A DNA stretch of 64,000 bases, taken from Dipteris shenzhenensis. Taxonomy: Eukaryota; Polypodiophyta; Polypodiopsida; Gleicheniales. Numbering within the stretch: the stretch's first letter is position 1; each line of letters starts with the position of its first letter. Both the position numbers and the translations under genes were made by a program. Location of the stretch: NCBI GenBank assembly GCA_047967505.1, contig CM106538.1. One strand, written 5' to 3'. Under the pieces are notes generated by a model. The model worked only from the letters and a program-made list of their open reading frames with translations. It was not told the DNA's origin and did no database searches. Below, in pieces: positions 55,005 to 64,000 of the stretch.

Positions 55005-57248
55005 CTAGACTTCTACTCCAAAAGGTCTATCTGAAAGGTTGAACCCTCTTTTATATTCCACATACACCCCACCAACCTTTCTCCTCATTTTTTGAACTCG
55101 TCCAAGGTACCATATAGCTTGTGTTTTCTTTTTTTGCAAAGACTTGGATTGCATTTCCTTTTGCTTTTCCTTGTTTTGTGTTCTTCGTGAAAGAATACAG
55201 CACAATCGGAACCTATTCCAAATACTTTCTCATTTGATGTAGCAAGAGGTATATCTTCCTTAGAGTAGTATACTCCTTGGCGAACCCTTGTGAGTCTATC
55301 TTTAGAGAGTGTGGGATTTCCATTAAGTTAGCTTACCAATGTGGACTTGAAGAGAGTTTTACCATCAATGGTAACAACTGGGCTCACTGCTTCTTGTTCA
55401 TCTAGGAGAGAATCCACCACATGTCTGATTTCACTTATGGAGGCATTGTTGTCATTATCATCTATTTCTGACACATGATCTGCTTGACATTGGTCTTCTT
55501 CTTTAGAATCAAATTCTTGTAAATATGCATCTGCAAATACATTTGACCAAGGTTCCATCCACCACTTCATATTCTCACCCTTTGGCTTCATATGCGAACT
55601 TTCACACCTTTCTTGAGCACTTTTTAGTCCCTTCTTCAATGCTTTGATGATTTTATCATCAGTTGACACACACTCATAGTCCCCTAGATTAGCTTCTCGC
55701 ATGTTCGCTTTGAGATTCAATTCTCTCCAGACATGTTCTTGCTTCTTATGTGCCCTTGTAAATAGAGGACTATCCTCTTTGCATTCAAAGTGTGCAAGCC
55801 TATTCATACTACCTGCACTATGTAGCATATCCATCAAGTCATAAGCGCGTTCTTGTCCCACCATGCTTCCAATCTTGCTGAAGAAGATTTCAACTACATC
55901 TAAACCTATAAGATGTAAAGGACACCTTAGGCCTGGACAAAATTCTCTAAAGTACTTGATCAATAGGACCACAAAATGGCATGAGAGTTGCACATCTAAG
56001 AAAGCTTCCTTAGTTATGAAGTTTCTATTCAACGTATAGTTGGCATGATGAACAATCCAAGACCTCCAAATTTGAAAGAAAAAGGGACTTTGCCTGCAAG
56101 ATAGACTCGATCCACAAGATTCAAACGTGGAGATAAGAAGATGTGGATGTAGTCTCCAGTAATTTCAAGATAAGCTTGTGTTCCTAGAATCCCCCTCTCT
56201 TTTCTATGAATTCCATTGTTTGCCAATTCTTCCAAGCACCATTGCACTTGTCTACTGCATATTCTTTGAGATCTAGCCCAATTTTGGCGGTCATCTCGCC
56301 TAATGTCTCCCTCCCTTAGCATATGCTTGTCGATAGAAAAAGCATCATACACAATAATGACATGATTTAAGGTGATCCAAGCATTGCCAATAGCCAATTG
56401 ACACTTAGGCTTGTCAAGAACATTGACTAACTTTTTTCCATTATGTACAAAATCTTGATCATGCAGCCCAAAAACTTGATTTTCTAAAACTTTTGCTGAG
56501 AGAGGCCATCCATCCCATTTCATCCCAAATCTACTACCTCTTTTATCTAGATAATCGGAGATCATCAATGTTCTTTGCTGACTATCACCATCAGATGCAT
56601 GTCCAATAATTGGACCAACCGTGGTCTTTAGCTTCTCATTCCATAAGTTTAAAATAGCATCCCATTGCTTGCAAACAAAACTTGCATCAAATCGGCCGCA
56701 AGTGCAATGAAGTGCAAGAACCAAGTGTGGGAGTGCATCATGCAATGGATTGGCAAGAAAAACTCTTGCACGTCCACCAATGACACAATTTTGAAATGCA
56801 TCAATAATCTGATCATATCCTTTTTGTCCTTCTCCCACTTTGATCATGCATGTAGTCATGCATTCATGATCATCTACTTTATATCCATCAAAACCCACAA
56901 GCATGTCATCCTTTGGATTCCACCTACAAGCAATAATAAGCACAAGTTTGTAAGATCATATGCAATCCTCTTGCATTCAAAAACAAGATTTAGATTATGA
57001 AAATAATTTAGAGAAAAAGGAGGTTACCTTATCCGCTTCTTTATTGCAGTTTCATCTTCCACTATGATGAAGGGAATCCTTGACATGATTCCATGCTTTT
57101 CTTTTTCTTTTTCATAAATTTCAATGATTGCATCAATAGGTACAAACTGAGTAGCAAGTCTTTGCCCTCGCTTTGTCATTGATAAAGAAGGTCCATTGAG
57201 GTTGGAACTCAAGAATTCATGTAACCTTATCAACTTATCGAAAATTTG
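55005..57248 (-). pseudogene. P-element-like transposase, spliced, decayed
   Basis: Minus-strand exon 1 (to 57028) ends VEDETAIKKRI; a 104-bp GT-AG intron (56924-57027) follows, then exon 2 from RWNPKDDMLVGFDGYK. RNase H-fold candidates are the first acid in VEDET, D in GHASDGDSQQ (~56590) and E in DVVEIFFSKIG (~55890). Between them is HDQDFVHNGKKLVN and RRDDRQNWARSQRIC. The C-terminal part has YSKEDIPLATSNEKV and YLGRVQKMRRKVGG. Spacing and wording recall P-element/THAP9-type transposases; KDZ or another DDE group remains possible. Breaks are a frameshift in an A/T run at ~56074-56087, a TAA at 55328 and a frameshift in a run at ~55128. The N-terminus and any terminal inverted repeats were not found. 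Confidence 0.55.
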
Positions 57249-59824
57249 CCAACGGATGGGTTATTGAGCAGAGAAAGAAAAGCTATCATACCTTTATTTC
57301 AATTATAGTTTTGATTTTGGATTGCTAACTAGGCACAAAGCGAACAGAGAGTCTCCTTGGTGACCTGCACAAATCCAAGGGACAATTAATAGAAATCCTC
57401 TCAGTAGAAGGCAAGCTATAAACTCTAGTTGAGTCGTTCCCAAAACTGCCTTTTCGAGATGCAGTGCCTTATGAACAAACTTATTAGAGAGCTTATGTAA
57501 GGTAAAGGGGAAGGAGTAAGGTAAATGAGGAATCCTAAGCTATGGATGAGCAACCCAACTTCGAATTGTGCATATTAGACTTTAAAATCTTACAGTCAAC
57601 CAACGACTGAACAAAATTGAAGCAACGTCCACAGAGTGATGAGGATCCCATGAAACTGATTTGCATACATGTGAAAAGCCATGAATGAAAGTGGGTATCT
57701 CTAAAAGGGTTTCAGAGTATCATGAGGTAGACGGAAGAATCCATTATTGAGAATGAATATGCCCTGTAAGCAGATTTCAAACGAGCTTATGGGCCGCGAT
57801 GTCATCACTTATGTTCGTTACTTTAGGATATCAAGAGCATTTCTATTGGAACTAAGGCCATTAAGGTCTCATGCACACACACGGAAGATCCAAGAGGTTG
57901 CAACTCTTGGTAACCATCGTATCAACACTTATGTAATTGACACATTCCAAAGATTCAATACAATCAATTCTATGTCTATGCACATGACTCAGATTTCTAC
58001 ATGGTATCAAGCTAGGCATGGACCCAAACCAGCCATGGACTTCCGCGACCCACAGGTCTCCTAATTCTCCTCAATGAGGAAGACGATCGAGCAGAGAACA
58101 CAATCTTGTGCTAGCCCAAAATCAAAGGGCAAAGTTAATATGCAACAAACATAGACCTGCAAAACAAAGGCGACCGACAGCCTACAAATGTAGATGCTCC
58201 TACGGGAAAGACCTAGCAAGACCTGGCAAAAAGAAAGGACCAGGCAAATAGTAAAGCAACCAATGACGCTGCAGTAGACATAGATCTCCATCCCTCACCG
58301 AAGGGCAAAGACAAAAAGAAGGGCACAAAGACCCTGACAAAGGCACCCTCCAGCCCAGTCATGGAGAAAAACAGGGTGAGCTGAAGACCTTGATCATCAC
58401 AAATGGTGATGGTAACTTGCTACCAGAAAATGTAGGAATCATCAAAGGCGACCTGCAACCAAAAGATGCAAATGTACAAACGGGCAAGAATCGGAAAGAA
58501 ATGGCTATGAAGGCCTCATCCAAAGTTGTAGAAGCCATGCAAGGCATTCTCTCGCCCAAAAGAGGCACAGAACAGGGAAACTTAAAGACCCCTGACGTCA
58601 ACAAAAGGTCCTTCTCACCGAAAATGGAAGATCAAGATGAGGGTAGACTCCGACCCCAAACAAGAGCACAATTTGGTGAAACAAAGATAGACATCGAAAT
58701 GTGCGACGATCCCAGAATGGTAAAGAAAAAGAATTCTTTCTTTCTTTGCCTTACGATTAGCACTCCCTTCCATCCTAGTGAGCCACAGGGCCAATTGCAA
58801 AATCAATAAGAACCTGAATGCGATCCTAGAGATGGAGACCTTCAACGACCAATGGATGAAGCTACTGGCAACGACTGCACCAGACCAACGTCTCATGCAT
58901 GCAACGATCACAGTGCTGTAACCCAAAGCAACCAAGATTACGATAGGTCCAATAGCAATCCTGGAGAGTTGGGCAGTAATCTACAACCTGCAAGAGATCA
59001 AAAGGAATCTAGGGACGCCTGAATTGAGGCAGGTAAAGCATTGCATGCTCAAGGAATCCAGGGAAGGGGAAGTCTTTGATAGATCCACATCAGCGTTCGA
59101 AGAGGAAGAAGTGGAGAGGGTGTTGATTTAGCAAGAGGGGATTGTGGAGGATGGGGGAGAAGGAGATGGCGAGGAAGATGGAAGAGGATTAGGAGGGGAT
59201 TTCAAAAGCGGCGGCCCATTAAAGGGCCATTAAATTTTGGCAGTAAGATTTAGCAAGATTAAGATAAGATTGCATGAGTTATCACCTTCACAGCTTGTAG
59301 AGAGCTTGTAAAGAGCCATCCTAACACCTATGTTTTATTCTTTCATTTACTTTAAATTGATCATGTTTACCATATTCTAGTTCAAACTATCACTAGTGAT
59401 GCTCATAGTACTTGCTAATCTACAACTCTAGGCACAAGTGCTATATGGATACTATATTTTCCCAAGTGGGAGAATCCTTTTGAATAGGGGTATCTAAAAA
59501 TAAATACCTTACTTCTTTACTCTCATAGGTTTTATCCGATGGATTTAATGATAGAAGTGTTTCTCCACGATCTATCCATTTTCAAATAATAGATCAATTG
59601 TTTGAGAGCCTGAAGGATCTTTACAAAGGCAGTGCTAAATAGACTGAGTAGAACTAAAGAAAATCAAGTACAAGGGGCATCAACTTCAAAAATACTCTCC
59701 ACCATTGATTCAATGCAATCCCTCTGTGCATAGAAAGAAAAAGAAAGAGAGTGATGAGATTAAAAAACTTCAAAAAATAAATTCAAAATTAATGGTGTTC
59801 ATCAAGATTAGAGATCAATGTATG
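57249..59824. other. No firm gene; primer-site-like motif at 58002
   Basis: ATGGTATCAAGCTAGGC at 58001-58017 resembles an initiator tRNA-Met primer site with changes, so 5' LTR sequence may end just before it (TTTCTACA). No matching LTR was found downstream. Around 59110-59220 the DNA is G/A-rich. Nothing else is recognised. Confidence 0.35.
58390..58809 (+). CDS. Unrecognised Lys-rich open frame (139 codons)
   Basis: The frame begins MIITNGDGNLLPENVG and is rich in Lys, Asp and Gln with no visible domain. It lies about 370 bp downstream of the primer-site-like motif, so it could be the remains of a retrotransposon internal region. It could also be chance. Confidence 0.2.
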   Translation: MIITNGDGNLLPENVGIIKGDLQPKDANVQTGKNRKEMAMKASSKVVEAMQGILSPKRGTEQGNLKTPDVNKRSFSPKMEDQDEGRLRPQTRAQFGETKIDIEMCDDPRMVKKKNSFFLCLTISTPFHPSEPQGQLQNQ

Positions 59825-60068
59825 CAAGAAAGCATAGCATCCTAATCTCATCCTAATGAAAAGGCCAAAAGAGAGCAATAAAGAGAGAAAATCATAGCAT
59901 CATAATCTCATCTTAATGCAAAGGCCAAAAAGAGCAATAAATAGAGAAAAGGTTTTTAGAATTCTCTAGAATTCAAGAAAGCATAGTATCCTAATCTCAT
60001 CCTAATGCAAAGGCCAAAAAGAGCAATAAAGAGAGAAAAGGTTTTTAGAATTCTCTAGAATTCAAGAA
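59825..60068. repeat. Three-unit minisatellite (60-89 bp)
   Basis: Units beginning CATAGCATCCTAATCTCATC occur near 59833, 59893 and 59982. Units 2 and 3 (89 bp, sharing TTTTTAGAATTCTCTAGAA) are nearly identical. Unit 1 lacks that tail. Confidence 0.88.
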
Positions 60069-60469
60069 AATGCAAGAGGAGCGCTTACTCATTTCAAAAG
60101 GAAAATGCCAGTAATAGCACTTCAAAATGTCCCATGACATAAGCCACTCTATGCAAATATCCATGTCACATGTTGCAAGCTTCTGGACAATTTTTAATAT
60201 AAAATGCCCTTCTGTATATTAACCTTTGGGTATTAAATTACTTCCTTATGTATATATAAATCTGTAAGTAATTGAATTAATAAAAACCCATCTGTTGAAC
60301 TCACGTGATAGGGTTACAGATGATGAGTGACCCCCCCAAGTGATCAAATTTCCCATAATGTTCAGACTACCATGTGTTACACTATTACACACAGGTCTTG
60401 TTCCGACGATTAAGCATCGATGTTTAATACACGCGGTGGGCTAATCGTTGATACATATGTTGGGATTAA

Positions 60470-60690
60470 AAAGATTAGTATATACCAACCTTTACCAGAC
60501 TTATTAATGGTGGGTATATACTCACTTGTAAGATCGGTAAATACCGACCTTTTACACTTTAGGTCGGTATATATCGACCTTTTATAGAAGTATAAAAGAT
60601 CGGTATTTATCGACTTTGAGACGCTTTCCTATACTAACCTTTTACAGAGAGTGTTTTTTTCCATACTGACCTTTAAAGAGAGTGTTTTCC
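60470..60690. repeat. CACTA-like subterminal repeat array
   Basis: Six direct copies of TATACYRACCTTTTA-type words occur. Three of them form palindromes: GATCGGTAAATACCGACC (60532-60549), GGTCGGTATATATCGACC (60562-60579) and GATCGGTATTTATCGAC (60598-60614). Such arrays are typical of CACTA-element subterminal regions, but I found no CACTA terminus. Confidence 0.5.
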
Positions 60691-60845
60691 AATGACAATT
60701 TGTTTTTCTTTTCATACATGTTTGATCCTTTGAATGAATAAAAATACAAGAGCATATACATAAAGTTTGAAGCTCATATATTCATGTCCAAGTTTGAGAT
60801 GAAAAAAATTAATAAAGAGCATTTACATTAACCACAAATACACAA

Positions 60846-61035
60846 TGCATCCATAGACATGCATATAGACGTGTTTTCTTAATTTTTAAAAAAATTACGG
60901 GCATGTCTACTTATGCATCTATTAGTGCATCTATAGATCCGCGTCTACAGGTGTGTCTAAGACGCGCCTATAGATGTGTTATTAGACGCTCTATAGAAAA
61001 AAAAAAAAGAAAGGCGCGCTAATAGATGCTCTACA
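60846..61035. repeat. CTATAGA / AGACGC word array
   Basis: CATCTATAGATCCGCGTCTA, GACGCGCCTATAGATG, AGACGCTCTATAG and similar words recur irregularly on both strands, between A-runs. This may be another subterminal or hairpin-forming array. Confidence 0.4.
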
Positions 61036-63302
61036 GATTAAAAAAAAAAAAGCAAAATTCTGTGTGGTTGAATAGAATGCTATGTATGTTGTGTGGTTGC
61101 AAGGATCCAATTTCTACAGTATGCAATTCAATTCTTACAGCCAACTGCATTTGAATTCGCACCATTCCATGCACGTCTATAGCCGACAATTACAATTCTA
61201 AATAAAACATTACAACTCCAAAACGTTTAGTTCACAAGGCATTCATTGGTAGAATATTGCACAAGAAAGTTGAATGCCCTAAAAATAAAATGAGTGTATA
61301 TTAATTCATAGCCCAAAAAGTACTTGTATATATATATATTACGAACCCAAGCCATCTGTGGCTTCAAGAACCAAAAAAAAGAGGAGTGTATACACCAGAG
61401 AGGCATGAAGCCAAGCCAATGGCTTCAAGTACAAAAAAGAGTAGCTCGCACTAATTCTAGCACTACTTCTATGACTAATCTAAGCATCTGCATCCTCGCT
61501 CCCTTCTTCATTGCCTTCTTTGTCGCCTTCTTCATCACCTTCTTCCTCCTCACTATCCTCGTTTGCTTCCTCCTGACTATCCCAAGGGGTTTGTAAATGA
61601 GGAACAACATGTATCAATGTATGAAACATCAAATCTTTATTTATAATATTGATATTATTTAAGTACTTTTAAATACTTGGGGGGGGGGCTCCAGTAGCCC
61701 CGATATACTACTCCTCAGTAATCAATCCCTCATCATCCATGTATGTCATCTATGATGTCCACGATGGTAGGCTGTCTCGATAGGAGTAGGGTACCTTCCC
61801 ATGATATCAAGCTGTAAGATGACACAATTTGCGGAGGGGTTAGTACAAAGGAATAACCTCCTAATAAACCACATAAACATAATATAATTTGAGATCGATA
61901 CTTACAAATTGGGCCTCCCATGATGCAATATCCCTTGCTCCAAAATGCACGTTTTCATATTGCTCCATTTAGATCCTTCGTGCCTCCACATGTTGCAGAC
62001 TGGGGTCCGCCTTCACTGCCTTCATTCCTTTCTTTCACTTGCGCTTATGAGCGGTATGGAACTGGCCCCTTGGTGGTTGACCTCCCTCTCTCCTGGCAAG
62101 CTTGTTCAGCAAAGATCTTTTACTGGCAAGTATAATGGTAATCTTTGACTTTGCCCATTTCTTTATCTCGGGAGATTCATAGGGGGGAACTTATGATATC
62201 ACGTGAGTATACAATAGTTTTTTTTTTTAAAATGAGGCATAAGCTTATATATTAGGGGTGGGGGCCCTTTTTATTTTTTTCTAATATTGAATTTAAGTTA
62301 GGGGGCCATGCCATATTTAAGAGGGGGGAAAATAGTATAGGCTACCTTAGGTAACTAGTCCAAACAAGTTTTGGTTTTGTATATGGTTTTAAATAGTCAT
62401 AGGAAAAGAAATCTAAAATTTCTTATTATGTAATCTAAATGCTTGAGAAAGAACATAGATTTAAGAAAAGGGGGGAACATAATAGAATTTTGGTGGTATC
62501 TTATAAGCTTAAATAGGGGTGTTTTATCATTCTACATAGTTAATGCACGCAGGTGACGTCCCCCTTCAATGAAGAGTGAATCCCTTGGGTTCTCCATGAA
62601 CTCAAGATTAGGGGGATTGGGATACCTAGAGCGTACAGTATTGATGGTATCATCAATCAACCTTTTTTGTTGCTCTTTGAATAGAAGAAAGCAATCTTAT
62701 AGTTGTTAGCAACTACAGAGTGCATGAAGGCCATGATGTCCTTTCCCCGTGCATTCATCAAGATGTCTCCTGTCATAGTTATATCATAGAAGATCATACC
62801 ATCACCCTATGGCACATCTGCATCATCTCAATCCTCCTCGCCTCCACCATTACTGTCAAATCACTGTGCCATGCATCCCCCAAAGCTCGCCCTGCTACTA
62901 TGCCTACTGTCCTATCATGACGAGCTAGTACGCTAGGTACTCGTCTTTGGAGAAGAAACTAATGACCGCATGGGAGTACACTGGCGGCTCCGCAAGAAAG
63001 AAGGACCTCCTGACGACAGGGGAGAAGGAACTCCAGACCACCGCAAGGAAGAAGGGACTGTTGATGATTGCAGGGGAGAAGTGACTCCAAACCACAGGGA
63101 ATAAGGGACTCTTAATGATCGGGAAGAAGACTAGTAGTTCTGTCGTCTGCTGGGCTGTCTTGACTCCACAAGAGTAATCTCAGTTGGTGTGGGTATGGGG
63201 TGGTTTGGAGTCTCTACTGTCGACTCTTGGGGGGTATTTTGAGTACTCATCAAGTATGTATATAACTCTTGAGGAGTAGGAGGGTACCTCAAAATGTTAT
63301 AT
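61036..63302. other. No gene recognised
   Basis: The sequence is AT-rich with a G-run at 61680-61688. On the minus strand 62560-62820 an open stretch (MNARGKDIMAFMHSVVANNYK, then a stop) looks protein-like but matches nothing I know. The + strand frames near 61324-61596 and 61920-62148 are unsupported. Confidence 0.35.
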
Positions 63303-64000
63303 AACTATTGTAATATGGCATCCCGAAGATCAGGCGAGACCCTTGAAGAGCTTCCTGGCCACATGATGAACTACAGAAAAGAAGAGAAGAAGATTTTCAT
63401 CATGCATGCAATCCCGTGATTTCCATCATGTATGCCCTCTTTCCATCATGCATGCAATCCTGTGATTTTCATTATGCATGCCCTCTTTCCATCATGCACG
63501 CAATCCCATGATTTCCATCATGCACGTAATCCTGTGATTTCCATCATGCATGCCCTCTTTCTTTATCTCGCTCTCATGCTGCAGTCTAATTTTTCTCATG
63601 CAATCACTTATTTCCATCATTCATGCAATCCTTTATTTTCTCACGGATGCTTAAGGCATTGAAAATTCGACTTTTAGCATCTAAAAGTCGAATTTTCAAT
63701 GCCTTAAGCATCCGTGAGAAAATAAAGGATTGCATGAATGATGGAAATAAGTGATTGCATGAGATAAAGAAAGAGGGCATGAGAAAAATTGGATTGCAGC
63801 ATGAGGGCGAGATAAAGAAAGAGGGCATGCATGATGGAAATCATGGAATGCATGCATGATGGAAAGAGGGCATGCATGATGGAAATCACGAGATTGCATG
63901 AATGATGGAAATCTTCTTCTGTTCTTTTCTGCAGTCCATCATGTGGCCAAGAAGCTCTTCAAGAGCCTCGCTTGATCTTTGGGATGCCGTATAATAGTAG
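63303..64000. mobile_element. Foldback-type long inverted repeat (runs off window)
   Basis: Left arm 63303-63677 and right arm 63681-64000 are inverted copies around a 3-base centre CAT (63678-63680). The inner ~80 bp of each arm look perfectly paired. Further out, arms contain tandem TTCCATCATGCATGCAATCC units and differ by small insertions, such as an extra ~20 bp in the right arm. Outer parts (GGCATCCCGAAGATCAGGCG left; matching GGGATGCC right) pair with substitutions. Long inverted repeats made of internal tandem repeats are the hallmark of Foldback elements. No coding capacity or target duplication is visible because the right edge is cut. Confidence 0.72.

Noticed and set aside
58002-59110. 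A complete LTR retrotransposon starting at the primer-site-like motif
   Set aside because: No second LTR, no polypurine tract with matching LTR start and no pol domains could be found.
63432-63899. Regular short repeats that could suggest a CRISPR array
   Set aside because: The repeats are degenerate tandem minisatellite units without unique spacers, lie inside an inverted repeat, and the genome is a plant's.

Overview
This window reads as a transposon-saturated stretch of a large land-plant nuclear genome. The plant call rests on the element types: a chromodomain-carrying Ty3/gypsy element, copia elements primed by initiator tRNA-Met, L1-type LINEs with DUF4283-like/CCHC ORF1 and zf-RVT-like ORF2, and a plant-style VPS26 gene with TE-filled introns. 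A fern or another seed-free lineage with a very large genome would fit, but that finer guess has low confidence. I saw no rRNA, tRNA, organellar or bacterial features.

Layout: 0.3-1.3 kb, 3' end of a copia element (called Copia-A here). 3.5-4.4 kb, a decayed antisense gypsy gag. 5.3-23.9 kb, an antisense head-to-tail series of LINE-type units: three or four carry only ORF1 and one is an ORF2 remnant. This series is interrupted by a complete 7.1-kb chromovirus (9559-16666, TSD CTCTC) and by a gag-only copia element (18876-21825, TSD CACAG) that ends in a 282-bp palindrome made of an inverted extra LTR. 24.3-24.8 kb, a short LINE copy with a 17-bp TSD. 25.6-28.5 kb, an internally deleted antisense Copia-A copy. 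30.1-34.1 kb, a 5'-truncated sense Copia-A copy, abutting an EEP-RT LINE (34.1-36.3 kb) and three antisense scraps of a related LINE. 37.8-43.8 kb, six in-frame exons of a VPS26-like retromer gene plus one degenerate duplicate exon. 44-55 kb, mostly unrecognised AT-rich DNA with microsatellites, a possible solo LTR and a G-rich minisatellite. 55.0-57.2 kb, an antisense spliced transposase pseudogene that looks P-element-like. 58-61 kb, small repeat arrays, one resembling CACTA subterminal repeats. 63.3-64.0 kb, a foldback-type inverted repeat that runs off the window.

The only likely functional host gene is the VPS26-like locus. Its first exons (about 120-130 residues of the family) are not visible and would have to lie upstream of this window or be lost. 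Nearly all TE coding regions are broken, often by short tandem duplications of 21-168 bp. The observations most worth following are: ORF1-only LINE units that share a 3' stem-loop; the gag-only copia insertion bounded by two U5 ends; the P-like transposase in a plant; the duplicated VPS26 exon; and the foldback element.
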